From the IMG/VR virus record IMGVR_UViG_3300008108_000023, positions 64,001 to 128,000 of that record: a stretch of DNA of 64,000 nucleotides; one strand, 5' to 3'. The position numbers were made by a program, and so were the translations under genes. Below are positions 1 through 7,962 of this stretch, piece after piece. The notes under the pieces were generated by a model. The model worked only from the letters and a program-made list of their open reading frames with translations, was not told the origin of the DNA and did no database searches. The number at the start of each line of letters is the position of its first letter. Positions within the stretch are counted from its first letter, which is position 1. Source of the DNA: a virus.

Positions 1-296
1 TGACTCGTAATATCAATATATGAATAGGCGAAATAAATATTACCAATAAATTGAATGAGGGTTACAATACCAAATGGGAAATATACTTTTCTACCCATAT
101 CAGCTGATATTGCAGCCAACGCAGATAATGCGGCAATTTCGATACCTATTGATAAATAGATAGCCCAACTAATTGGGTTTGAAATTCCGTACCATTTAGT
201 TACGTGTGATATTGAAACCAACGCAACAGTTATAATTGGTATTAAAAACGCAGATACTATTAATGTTTTATAATTTTTATTAATCCAATTTTTCAT
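1..296 (-). CDS. Small multi-span membrane protein, 3' end outside window
   Basis: Open frame from an ATG at 296 that runs off the left edge after 98 codons. The product begins MKNWINKNYKTLIV and shows three hydrophobic stretches, at about residues 10-28, 42-62 and 72-92, separated by short polar turns, so it is probably an inner-membrane protein. Its ATG overlaps the TGA stop of the upstream gene (ATGA), which implies translational coupling. The N-terminus resembles that of the upstream protein (MKNFIQKN). No family was recognised. A holin role is possible given the small size and the neighbouring coiled-coil membrane proteins, but nothing in the sequence proves it. Confidence 0.6.
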   Translation of the reverse strand, partial: MKNWINKNYKTLIVSAFLIPIITVALVSISHVTKWYGISNPISWAIYLSIGIEIAALSALAAISADMGRKVYFPFGIVTLIQFIGNIYFAYSYIDITS

Positions 297-580
297 TTAA
301 CACTATTTTCCAACTTGCTTATTTCATTATCAATTTCAGTTTGACGGTTTACATCTAAAATTTTTCTATCAGTTGCTTGAATCATTCTTTTTTCTGATTT
401 CAATCCTTCAATTCTTAACCTAACATCCAATTCTTCTTTGGTGTAGGTAGAATCTTTAATTGACTCAATTTCCTTTCTCATTTTAGAGAGTTCTCTTCCG
501 TCGCCACAACTTTTAAAAAATCCTAAAAGTGCAACAACCAAAACGATTATTGTGAAATTTTTTTGAATAAAATTTTTCAT
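293..580 (-). CDS. Small membrane-anchored coiled-coil protein
   Basis: A 95-residue protein with one hydrophobic segment at about residues 8-23, followed by a charged, heptad-like helix (residues 30-93) rich in Glu, Lys, Ile and Leu. It is probably anchored by its N-terminus with the coiled coil outside the cytoplasm. A TATTTAT element lies 11 bases before the ATG and overlaps the end of the sigma factor gene. The TGA stop overlaps the ATG of the next gene. The architecture is that of an inner-membrane spanin or similar small phage membrane protein, but no family was recognised. Confidence 0.6.
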   Translation of the reverse strand: MKNFIQKNFTIIVLVVALLGFFKSCGDGRELSKMRKEIESIKDSTYTKEELDVRLRIEGLKSEKRMIQATDRKILDVNRQTEIDNEISKLENSVK

Positions 581-589
581 GTTTTTTAT

Positions 590-1402
590 TTATAAATAGT
601 TTAATAATCCATAACTGTCGTTACGAAGTTTCTTTAGTGCTTTATCACGTAGTTGTCTAATACGTTCTTTAGTGCATCCGAATTCATCACCCAAGTCTTC
701 TAAATTCATTTCAATACCGTTCAACCCATAAGACTTTTCAATAATGACCTTTTCTCTATCGTCAAGGATTGAAAGCATTTGAGAAACTCTTTTTTTAATT
801 TCTTCAGACGTATTTAAAATGTCTTCAGGGTTATCAGCGTTGACATTAATGATGGTATCGATTAATTGGTCTCCCTCTTCATTTATTTCATCATTCAAGT
901 TTACACAATGAGGTAGTACTATTTCTGCCCCATTATCTTCATAATTGATAAAGAAAGGGTCATCAACATTTAACTGTTCATTTTTCTTTCTTTTTTGATT
1001 TTCCTGAATAATGTTTGACGGCAGTCTTATCATCCTTGAATTCTCGTTTAGAGAAGCCATAATAGATTGTTTAATCCACCAAACAGCATATGAAATAAAT
1101 TTGTAACCACTGTTAGGGTCAAATCTTTCGGCGGCTCGTATGAGACCGATATTACCTTCGGATATTAAATCAATTAAATCCATACCATTGTTTTGATATG
1201 ATTTAGCGACGGTGATTACAAAACGTAGATTACCCACTACGAGTTCGTTTAACAAATCGACTCTTTCCTTCTTAGGTAGGTCTTTATTTTTTAAGAGTTC
1301 GAAGACTTCATCCTGTCTTTGGTGAGTAATTACCTTAATCTTTCGGATGTCTTTGATGTAGTTCTGAATTTCTTCAGTGTTGATTAGTAATGTTTTGGCC
1401 AT
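590..1402 (-). CDS. RNA polymerase sigma-70 family factor, Bacteroidota RpoD-like
   Basis: A 270-residue sigma factor that would direct host RNA polymerase to phage promoters. Region 2 spans about residues 50-120 and contains the conserved core-binding and -10 recognition helices (NLRFVITVAKSYQ, DLISEGNIGLIRAAERFD, FISYAVWWIKQSI). Region 4 spans about 200-262, with the helix-turn-helix at 235-260 (LEDLGDEFG, TKERIRQLRDKALKKLR). The stretch between (about 130-195) is short and diverged, so region 3 is reduced. Overall order and length match the short primary sigma factor of Bacteroidota (about 285 residues) rather than T4 gp55. It is the best candidate for reading the TATTTAT elements before the virion genes, although that link is inference. 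Confidence 0.93.
   Translation of the reverse strand: MAKTLLINTEEIQNYIKDIRKIKVITHQRQDEVFELLKNKDLPKKERVDLLNELVVGNLRFVITVAKSYQNNGMDLIDLISEGNIGLIRAAERFDPNSGYKFISYAVWWIKQSIMASLNENSRMIRLPSNIIQENQKRKKNEQLNVDDPFFINYEDNGAEIVLPHCVNLNDEINEEGDQLIDTIINVNADNPEDILNTSEEIKKRVSQMLSILDDREKVIIEKSYGLNGIEMNLEDLGDEFGCTKERIRQLRDKALKKLRNDSYGLLNYL
592..598 (-). promoter_or_regulatory. TATTTAT element before small membrane gene
   Basis: The sense strand reads CTATTTATA, 11 bases before the ATG at 580. It overlaps the last codons and stop of the sigma factor gene, so part of its match could be due to coding constraint. Confidence 0.4.
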
Positions 1403-1446
1403 GAATGTTCGGTTTGTGGTTCATGGGTAAAAATATGTAAAAAAAA

Positions 1447-1908
1447 TCAATTTTGGAAGCCATCCAAGAATTTTTTTTCGTCAGGAGTCAAACTGTCTAT
1501 CCCCTCCTGTTCAATTTTCTCTAAAATATTATCAAGGTCCATTGTTTCGTTAGGGTTCTCGGTGTTTTCTTTTTTATTATATTCTAACCTTAATGAACTA
1601 TATTCTTCACTTGGCTTAAACATAAAGTCCTTCATCTGTATAGGTAAATTGGCACTATATATACTTTCTCTTTCGAAGAGGAAGTAAAATTTCACATCCT
1701 CCATAGAAATAATATTGTGAAGTTCTTCAGAGAGCTCTTTTCTATTTGATTCGGATTCAAATATAACTATTATACTTTTAGACGTATCTTCAATAACAAA
1801 CCTAACCTTGGCAATTTTTGGACTAACTCCAAGAACTTCCAAACAAAAAAATTCAATGTCTTCGTGGTCTTCGAAATTCGCGAATAAAAATAAAAGATAT
1901 GTCTTCAT
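1447..1908 (-). CDS. Unknown 153-aa protein with Bacteroidota-type C-terminal motif
   Basis: The N-terminal 90 residues alternate strands and helices in a small alpha/beta pattern (MKTYLLFLFANF, KSIIVIFESE). Residues 95-120 are polar and probably disordered. The last 30 residues read LDNILEKIEQEGIDSLTPDEKKFLDGF, written here only to show the pattern iLekI-x3-G-x2-SLT-x2-EK-x-FL; this resembles the short helical motif at the C-terminus of many Bacteroidota membrane proteins (DUF6576-like). The gene is the last of three in a string behind a TATTTAT element. No function can be assigned; the motif supports a Bacteroidota host. Confidence 0.65.
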   Translation of the reverse strand: MKTYLLFLFANFEDHEDIEFFCLEVLGVSPKIAKVRFVIEDTSKSIIVIFESESNRKELSEELHNIISMEDVKFYFLFERESIYSANLPIQMKDFMFKPSEEYSSLRLEYNKKENTENPNETMDLDNILEKIEQEGIDSLTPDEKKFLDGFQN

Positions 1909-1917
1909 TCAAATAAA

Positions 1918-2346
1918 TTACTGTACGATTAAAAATACGGATAAAATTGCAATAAGTCCACCCCCAACGATGGTTTTGAACTTATTTTTCACCTTTTCTT
2001 TCTTCAACTGTAATTCTAAATTTTTTGTGTGATTTTCTAAAATTTGATATTTTTCGTCTTGAGATTTAATTATTGTTAAATAATTTTCCTCTTTCTTCTG
2101 CATGGTAACAATTACACTATCTTTCAGTGAAACCTTTTCCTCTAATTTTGTGATTTGTTCATTTGATAATTTCAATTCAGCAATCGCAGAATCACCTCTT
2201 AATAAGTCTTTAGCAATTGACTTAAATGTAGAAACCGGTAAACATTTTACTGGTTCGGGGGTTCGATTTTTATTATTTGTATCTGTCTGAGAAAAAGCTA
2301 TCAAGCTCTGGCTCAGTAAAATTAGAAACACGATTAATTTTTTCAT
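1918..2346 (-). CDS. Secreted coiled-coil protein with C-terminal membrane segment; candidate outer spanin
   Basis: A 142-residue protein with a clear signal peptide (residues 1-20, MKK then a hydrophobic core ending AFSQ), a Lys/Glu-rich coiled coil at about 45-120, and a hydrophobic C-terminal segment (122-142, GGGLIAILSVFLIV). The 5' end overlaps the upstream membrane/coiled-coil gene by 74 bases in a different frame. An inner-membrane coiled-coil gene overlapping an exported partner is typical of phage spanin pairs. There is no lipobox cysteine right after the signal peptide, which argues against a standard Rz1-like lipoprotein; the only cysteine is near residue 35. Confidence 0.6.
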   Translation of the reverse strand: MKKLIVFLILLSQSLIAFSQTDTNNKNRTPEPVKCLPVSTFKSIAKDLLRGDSAIAELKLSNEQITKLEEKVSLKDSVIVTMQKKEENYLTIIKSQDEKYQILENHTKNLELQLKKEKVKNKFKTIVGGGLIAILSVFLIVQ

Positions 2347-2665
2347 GATATACTTCCTTTACTATTGTTTTTTGATTTTTAATTTTATCGATACTATTAT
2401 CAACTTCTCCAATTTCTTTATTGATGTTGTCGATTTTATCGTCTAACATTTCTTGTTCTTTATACATGTTATTAATTACAACATTCAAAGAATCAATCTT
2501 CGCCTTATCTTCAGGTGACATACCCACTCGAGGTGTTAAAATGAAAATCATCCAATACAGAACGAACAACCCGAACACAACCATTAAAACGGTTTTATAG
2601 TTCTTTGCAAGAAAACCTGCAATTTTATTTGTATTTTCTTTTGCGTTTAAAAGTCTTTCGTCCAT
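2273..2665 (-). CDS. Membrane-anchored coiled-coil protein; candidate inner spanin
   Basis: A 130-residue protein with a cytoplasmic N-terminus of about 23 residues, one transmembrane helix at about 24-44 (VLMVVFGLFVLYWMIFIL), and an extended coiled coil at about 55-110. This is the layout of an i-spanin (Rz). A TATTTAT element ends 5 bases before the ATG, placing the gene at the head of a late-type string. Its 3' end overlaps the next gene, which encodes an exported protein. No sequence family was recognised; the assignment rests on architecture and overlap. Confidence 0.6.
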   Translation of the reverse strand: MDERLLNAKENTNKIAGFLAKNYKTVLMVVFGLFVLYWMIFILTPRVGMSPEDKAKIDSLNVVINNMYKEQEMLDDKIDNINKEIGEVDNSIDKIKNQKTIVKEVYHEKINRVSNFTEPELDSFFSDRYK

Positions 2666-2670
2666 ATGAT

Positions 2671-2677
2671 ATAAATA
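2671..2677 (-). promoter_or_regulatory. TATTTAT element before candidate spanin genes
   Basis: The sense strand reads ATATTTATA, ending 5 bases before the ATG at 2665. One of ten copies of the TATTTAT core found just upstream of virion or candidate lysis genes. Confidence 0.5.
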
Positions 2678-2687
2678 TTAATAATAA

Positions 2688-3362
2688 TTATTTTTTCTTT
2701 CTAATTATCTCATCGATAATGCCATAACTCAACGCATCTTCTGATGATAACCACAAATCTCTCGACGCATCCTCCATGACAACTTCGGATGGTTTGTTAC
2801 AATATTCACCCAATAGGTCAAATAGAATTTTATTTAATTTTTCCCATTCTTTCATATTAATCTTAGCATCCTGAATATTACCTTCAAAACCTCCTGAAGA
2901 CTGATGTAACATTGTTCTACTGAATCTTAGTGAACATCTCTTACCTTTTGTACCCGCACCAAGTAAAACCGAACCCATAGATGCTGCCATTCCAGTGTTG
3001 ATTGTACGAATATCCGAGTTGATATAATCCATTACATCCACCATTGATAATCCACTTTTTACAGAACCACCAGGACTATCAATGTGCATTGTGATATCAG
3101 TATTATCGATACTGTCTAAAAACATAAGTTGAGCTTGAACCACTGTCGACATGTTATCGTTTACAACACCCGCAACCCATATGATTCTTTCCATCATCAA
3201 TCGTGAGAATACATCCATCACGGTTACGTTCATTTGTCTCTCTTCCAATATGTATGGAGTTAAACTGTCTTCAACTTGTTTGTTGTAGTGATGTAAATTT
3301 AAACCGCTAATCCCTTTGTCCTTAGCGAATAGTCCGAAGTCTTTATATAGTTTACTGTTCAT
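2688..3362 (-). CDS. clpP: ClpP-family serine protease
   Basis: A 224-residue ClpP/crotonase-fold peptidase with a complete catalytic triad: Ser128 in GMAAS, His153 in MLHQ, and Asp202 in SRDLW. The oxyanion-loop motif DSPGGSV (residues 95-101) and the C-terminal signature SSEDALSYGIID are also present, so it should be active. The first 45 residues precede the fold and may be a propeptide or partner-binding segment. In phages, ClpP-like enzymes act either as prohead proteases or as modifiers of host proteolysis. No capsid genes are nearby and the neighbours are gp46/gp47, which leaves the role open. No TATTTAT element precedes it. Confidence 0.93.
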   Translation of the reverse strand: MNSKLYKDFGLFAKDKGISGLNLHHYNKQVEDSLTPYILEERQMNVTVMDVFSRLMMERIIWVAGVVNDNMSTVVQAQLMFLDSIDNTDITMHIDSPGGSVKSGLSMVDVMDYINSDIRTINTGMAASMGSVLLGAGTKGKRCSLRFSRTMLHQSSGGFEGNIQDAKINMKEWEKLNKILFDLLGEYCNKPSEVVMEDASRDLWLSSEDALSYGIIDEIIRKKK

Positions 3363-3401
3363 GTGAATTATTTTTTTTAAATCTAAGAAAAAAAAGTGAT
3401 A

Positions 3402-5768
3402 TTAAGAAATTTTTGGTGTGATAAAATCAATTGAACTAATGTTGTTATCTTTTTTGACCATAACCAAATTGTCCGACCAGTTTCTAATTAATGGGTTATG
3501 GGAAATAACAAATATGTGTTCAAAATAATCTTTAATTTTTTTGAAGAACTCTCCCACCATTTCCAAATTCTCATCCGCAATTTTACCAAATACTTCATCC
3601 ATTACAACAATATTTGGTTTGGGTAATGACGATATCTTGGTTAATACGCTTCGAAGGGCAAGTGATGAAATAGTTCTTTCATAACCCGAACCACTAACGA
3701 GTGGTTTTACTACTCTAGTTTCAGTATCAATCATTATAAATTCAACCTCGTTTCTCTCGTTGATGTTCAATTCTAAAATAAAGTGACAACTATCAACTAA
3801 AAGTCTGTACAACTCTTGGTTAATTAGTGGGACCATATTTTTTAAAATAACCTTTGAGATTCCATTCTTACCGAAAACGGTTAGGTAAACCTTGAAGATA
3901 GATTGAGTTTCATTTTCAACTTTTATCTTTCTAATTAAATCCTTATTAGTTTCAATTTTTTCAGTTAAAGTTTGATTCTGATTTTTTAATCTTTCAATAG
4001 TAGTGCCATAACTTCTTAGATTTGCATTGAGGGTTTCAATTTGAGACTTTAAACCCACAATTTCAGCATCTATTCTTTGATTCTCTTCTAACTTTTGTTT
4101 GTTGCGGTCATAGTTATCAAGTTTTGTTTGTAACTTTTCAATTTCTATTTTTTTCTGCTCGACCTCCAACTCATACCTTGTCTTTTTAATTTTGTTTTTT
4201 TCGTACCCATCGTACTCTTTTTTCAAATCAATAAAGACCTTTTCCTTTTCAGTTAATTCATCATACTTCTTACGATTATCTGTTTGAATTTTCCTAATTG
4301 ATTCGACCAATTCTTTTAATTTATTTATTTCATCAGTGTGGTCAACCTCAGCTAATGCTCTTTTACAGGTCGGACATATTTGTCCTTCCTCTAATTGTTT
4401 TATTAGTTCTTCGTTTCGTTTAATGGAGTCAGCATTTACTCTACCTTCCACAACTATTCCATTCATTTCATCTTTTAGTAACAAATGATTTTCCTCAAGA
4501 TAAAACTGTGAAGGTTCTTTTACATTAACAGAATCGGCGTTAGTAATTGAAACTTGTTTTTGTTTTTCCAAATTACTAATATCAACCTTTATTTGACTTG
4601 TATTGGTACGAATTAAATCTTGGTCAATATCTGTGTTTCTTTTTGACAACAAATCATCTCTTTTATTTTCCGCATTTTTTAAGGTTGACTGAGTTTTTGT
4701 TGTTTCAATTTCTAATCTAGATATTTCTGATTTGTTTTCATCGATACCTTCTTGAAAAGAAGTAATCTCTGTTTCCAAATCATTCATATTATGATTATTG
4801 GAAATCAATTTTTTACTCCATTCACTTTGAATTGTTTTACAGATTTCTTCTTTTTCTTTAAGAATTTCTAAACCTAAAAACTTTGTAAGTATTAAACCTC
4901 TTGCAGTAGGTTTTGATTCAATGAGTTCTTCTAAATTATTTCCAGTTGTTAATATTGTTGATAGAAAATCTTCCTCTGTGCCGATTGCCTTTGTTATAAA
5001 ATCTTCAGTTTCTCTACGTTGTTCACCTGTTAAATTTTCAATCGTACCATCTTGATTTTTTTTATAAAAATCCAATTTATTTGTGACGGTATAATCACCA
5101 CTTTTTGTTTTCTTACGTGAGCTTATTCTCTCAATAATGTAGTCCTCATTGTCTATGGTTATGTATCCCTTAACTTTTACTTCGTCATTGTTACTGAACC
5201 TATTGAAAATTTCTGAATTGGTTTTAGTTTTTGTGGTTTTATTAAAAAATAAAAACATCATTAAATCAACTGTTGCAGTTGACTTACCACCAAAATTTTT
5301 GGGTGTAGATTCTACAACTGTGATGCCGGGTAATATGGTAAAATCAATCTCATTGTTTCCCCCATAGGACAGGAAATTTGAAAATTCAACCTTTTTGATA
5401 TACCATTTAGTGTATTTGATTCTATCACCGTTTTTACGGATGAATTCTTCATTTACTTTATTGTCAAGATTATTAAGTCTTTCTAATGATATATTGATTT
5501 CATTCTCCTCAACGAAATCTTTCATCAAAGTTTTTTGGTACTGAAAATCAGAAATATTTTCTGTTATGTCTAATGACGCTAATTTTGTTTGGTCATCATT
5601 GGATATAACTTTAGTTATAATTTGAACGTACTTTGTGTTGTATTTCTTTTGAAAATATGATTTAACTCTATTGAGTTTTTCAGAGGTGAAGTTCTCATGT
5701 GTATCCTGCCATGTAACTTTAATGTAGGGATTTTTAAGATTGGTTACTTCTTTCTTTGTAGTGTCCAT
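3402..5768 (-). CDS. 46: gp46-like recombination endonuclease ATPase subunit (Rad50/SbcC family)
   Basis: A 788-residue SMC-like ATPase that should pair with the gp47-like nuclease to resect DNA ends for recombination-dependent replication. After about 125 N-terminal residues comes an ABC head. The P-loop at about 155-165 reads PKNFGGKST, lacking the usual first Gly. Two long coiled-coil arms (about 300-450 and 475-620) flank a zinc hook CPTC at about 463. The ABC signature region VSGSGYERT lies near residue 690 and Walker B (VVMDEVFG) near 722. It overlaps the start of the upstream 168-aa gene. The atypical P-loop and the N-terminal extension are the unusual points. Confidence 0.93.
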   Translation of the reverse strand: MDTTKKEVTNLKNPYIKVTWQDTHENFTSEKLNRVKSYFQKKYNTKYVQIITKVISNDDQTKLASLDITENISDFQYQKTLMKDFVEENEINISLERLNNLDNKVNEEFIRKNGDRIKYTKWYIKKVEFSNFLSYGGNNEIDFTILPGITVVESTPKNFGGKSTATVDLMMFLFFNKTTKTKTNSEIFNRFSNNDEVKVKGYITIDNEDYIIERISSRKKTKSGDYTVTNKLDFYKKNQDGTIENLTGEQRRETEDFITKAIGTEEDFLSTILTTGNNLEELIESKPTARGLILTKFLGLEILKEKEEICKTIQSEWSKKLISNNHNMNDLETEITSFQEGIDENKSEISRLEIETTKTQSTLKNAENKRDDLLSKRNTDIDQDLIRTNTSQIKVDISNLEKQKQVSITNADSVNVKEPSQFYLEENHLLLKDEMNGIVVEGRVNADSIKRNEELIKQLEEGQICPTCKRALAEVDHTDEINKLKELVESIRKIQTDNRKKYDELTEKEKVFIDLKKEYDGYEKNKIKKTRYELEVEQKKIEIEKLQTKLDNYDRNKQKLEENQRIDAEIVGLKSQIETLNANLRSYGTTIERLKNQNQTLTEKIETNKDLIRKIKVENETQSIFKVYLTVFGKNGISKVILKNMVPLINQELYRLLVDSCHFILELNINERNEVEFIMIDTETRVVKPLVSGSGYERTISSLALRSVLTKISSLPKPNIVVMDEVFGKIADENLEMVGEFFKKIKDYFEHIFVISHNPLIRNWSDNLVMVKKDNNISSIDFITPKIS

Positions 5769-6250
5769 TTGTTCTTCTTTAAGTTATAGGTTTGAACGTG
5801 TTCTTTTTTAAATGACATCCATTTTTCTATCTCTTCACTATTGTTTGGTTTGAATTCTGTGAAAAGTATTTTGTCTTTATTCTTAATTGTGGTTGGTTTT
5901 ATTAATATAACTTGAGTAAAATCTCTGTTTGTTCTAATAAACCAATGCTTATTTTTGTTTGGGGTTATAGTATCACCTACTTTATCGTACCAATACTTTA
6001 CCTTCCGTATTGGAATATTAACAGTCCTAAAATCATAACCACTAATCAAGGAATATTCATTCTCCCAAAAATCACCAATCCAACCCCCTCTTTCCAACTC
6101 CACACCAAATGAATTATCGTCAACACAAATTAAATCAATTGCTTTTGAATTAGGATGTGACTCGAACAAAATGTTAAAAACTTCTTTAATGAAAATTTTA
6201 GCAAAATTTCTTACTTCAGTGTCATCAAAACTTCTTTTTATGTAACCCAT
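5744..6250 (-). CDS. Unknown 168-aa protein upstream of gp46
   Basis: A mixed alpha/beta protein rich in Trp and Lys, with no signal peptide or membrane segment. An N-terminal amphipathic helix (about 8-32) is followed by strand-rich sequence (GVELERGGWIGDFW; HWFIRTNRDFTQVILIKP) and a basic C-terminus (LKKNKWTLQRKK). It overlaps gp46 by 25 bases, so it is co-translated with recombination genes and may act in DNA metabolism. I do not recognise the family. Confidence 0.65.
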   Translation of the reverse strand: MGYIKRSFDDTEVRNFAKIFIKEVFNILFESHPNSKAIDLICVDDNSFGVELERGGWIGDFWENEYSLISGYDFRTVNIPIRKVKYWYDKVGDTITPNKNKHWFIRTNRDFTQVILIKPTTIKNKDKILFTEFKPNNSEEIEKWMSFKKEHVQTYNLKKNKWTLQRKK

Positions 6251-6278
6251 TTAAAATTTTTGAACATCCCGTCAGGGT

Positions 6279-6623
6279 TTATTTATTGAATCTACTTTCT
6301 TCAAAGAATTCAACTATTCCATTTATAGCCCATACACTTCCCGCGGTAAACATACCGTCAAAGAAAATAGATGGTAACCAATGAATACCAAAATGAGTTG
6401 TCATTCCCCCGAGACAGATTGAAAAGAAGAATCCAACCCATGTTGATGTACATAACATACAACTAATCAATCCTGAAATAAAATTTCCAACTCCTTGTAA
6501 AGGAGCGTATTCATTTTTGGCCCAATTATGTATGGAATCTCTTACAGAGTCAAAAATAGAACCGTAAACGATTATAGTGCTCATTCCATATGCTGCCATA
6601 ATCCAAATAAAAATGTTTGTCAT
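6279..6623 (-). CDS. Small integral membrane protein with CxxC, DUF1360-like
   Basis: A 114-residue protein with three probable membrane helices, at about residues 3-24, 45-72 and 85-105. The centre carries a cysteine motif (SCMLCTSTWVGF) resembling the C-x2-C-T-x-x-W-x-G signature of DUF1360-type membrane proteins found in Bacillus and many phages, whose role is unknown. It ends with a charged tail (EESRFNK). It sits alone between unknown and DNA-metabolism genes with short AT-rich gaps on both sides. Confidence 0.65.
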   Translation of the reverse strand: MTNIFIWIMAAYGMSTIIVYGSIFDSVRDSIHNWAKNEYAPLQGVGNFISGLISCMLCTSTWVGFFFSICLGGMTTHFGIHWLPSIFFDGMFTAGSVWAINGIVEFFEESRFNK

Positions 6624-6671
6624 GTTTGAATGTATTTTATAAAATATATGAAAAAAAAATCAATAAAAAAA

Positions 6672-7187
6672 TTATTCACCATATAAAGATGAGAGGTTAC
6701 TGTCCTTCATAAATTTACCCTTTCTGCCGAGACCCTCTAATGATTTTGTTAGACTTTCCAATTCAGACTTTAATTTCTCATTTTCAACTTTTAAAGTGTT
6801 TAATTCTTCGTCATTTTTTACCTCAATAATCTTTTCAATTGGGACTTCTTTTATAACCTCTCTTACTACAATCTGAGTATCCCCTTTTATCTCCACCGGT
6901 ACCTCTTTAATAACTTCAACAGGTACCTCTTTAATAACTTCTCGAATAATTTCAATTGGTTTTTCAATTATCCTATCTACGGGAATCTCTTTAATAATTT
7001 CTTTGATTACTTCCTTCTCTACTATCTTTTCACCAGATGAAAATCCAAATGGTACTTCACCGTACTTTACAATATTGAAACCTTTTTTAAAAACTTGTTC
7101 CGCAAATTCTTGAGGATTCTCAATTTTGTTTAATTCACAATACTTTATGAATTCATTATCTAATATTAAGTAGTTTTTCTGATTCAT
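6672..7187 (-). CDS. Repeat protein with (I/V)KE(V/I)P units and coiled coil
   Basis: The ATG at 7187 is preferred over the TTG two codons upstream; the product is about 171 residues. Residues 1-50 form a small globular domain (NYLILDNEFIKYCELNKI). Residues 55-120 consist of a degenerate repeat of alternating charged and branched residues, such as EVIKEVPVEVIKEVPVEI, with Pro about every 7-12 residues, giving an extended rod. Residues 125-155 form a coiled coil. The start lies inside the end of the gp47 gene. Similar Lys/Glu/Val/Pro repeats occur in other phage proteins of unknown function. No role can be assigned. Confidence 0.65.
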   Translation of the reverse strand: MNQKNYLILDNEFIKYCELNKIENPQEFAEQVFKKGFNIVKYGEVPFGFSSGEKIVEKEVIKEIIKEIPVDRIIEKPIEIIREVIKEVPVEVIKEVPVEIKGDTQIVVREVIKEVPIEKIIEVKNDEELNTLKVENEKLKSELESLTKSLEGLGRKGKFMKDSNLSSLYGE

Positions 7188-7962
7188 TGTCAATATCTAA
7201 TATGTCAGATATGGAGAAATGTAGAAAAGGTTGTTCATTCTCTATATCATAAGTATGGTATTCATCGTTTACCACGTCATAAACACCGTATCCGTGATAA
7301 TTAACTGTCTCACCAAAATTTTGTTGAATCAGAGAACCAATCATGATAGCTTTACCTCCGTTGGGTAAGTCAAACATTTGTCTTTTATGGATATCACCAC
7401 AAAGTAATAAATCCAAACCAACAAAGTTTAATGGTGAGTAGGCATTTTCAAACTCGAACCCTAAATCAGTGGACAAACCTTGTATTGGTCCATGAAATAA
7501 ACCAACATAAAATTTATTATCCTCTTTTTCAAAATCGGGTTTTTGATTGTGTTGATATAAAGAGTAAACCACCCAATTAATGTTCTCATCCTCATATACC
7601 CCACTGTTTTTGAAATATTTGACATTTTCATTATTCAACATTTCAACAATTGGGGTAATACTATCCAATCTACTCACATTATTTTCTAAAAAATCATGGT
7701 TTCCTGGTATTATTATAACAGGTCCGATGTTTTCGTGTAACTGTGTTAGGAACCAAGATGTGAGCATCATTTGTTCGTTTGAGATATTAATTTTTTGATG
7801 AGCAATGTCACCAGTAATGACCACTCTTATCTCATCGTAATTACAATCTTCCACTCTTCTCATCGCATCGTCAATTACCATCTTGAATTGTTTCTTATAC
7901 ATGTCATGTAATTGAAAGGTCCTGATGTGTAAATCAGATATGTGTATAATTTTTCTTATCAT
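7156..7962 (-). CDS. 47: gp47-like recombination endonuclease subunit (Mre11/SbcD family)
   Basis: A 268-residue calcineurin-like metallophosphoesterase, the nuclease partner of gp46. All metal-binding motifs are in order: ISDLHI (Asp9, His11), VITGDIAHQ (about 49-56), PGNHDF (about 86-91), LFHGP (about 154) and CGDIHKRQ (about 188-195). It lacks a long C-terminal extension and is close in size to the minimal phage gp47 family (T4 gp47 is larger, about 339 residues). It overlaps the repeat-protein gene downstream and the nuclease gene upstream by a few bases, so the recombination set is tightly coupled. Unlike in T4, three small genes separate it from gene 46. Confidence 0.93.
   Translation of the reverse strand: MIRKIIHISDLHIRTFQLHDMYKKQFKMVIDDAMRRVEDCNYDEIRVVITGDIAHQKINISNEQMMLTSWFLTQLHENIGPVIIIPGNHDFLENNVSRLDSITPIVEMLNNENVKYFKNSGVYEDENINWVVYSLYQHNQKPDFEKEDNKFYVGLFHGPIQGLSTDLGFEFENAYSPLNFVGLDLLLCGDIHKRQMFDLPNGGKAIMIGSLIQQNFGETVNYHGYGVYDVVNDEYHTYDIENEQPFLHFSISDILDIDNESEKLLNIR

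Noticed and set aside
1-580. Assignment of the first two small membrane proteins as holin and endolysin partner.
   Set aside because: Only membrane segments and a coiled coil are visible; no lytic enzyme domain was recognised anywhere in the window.
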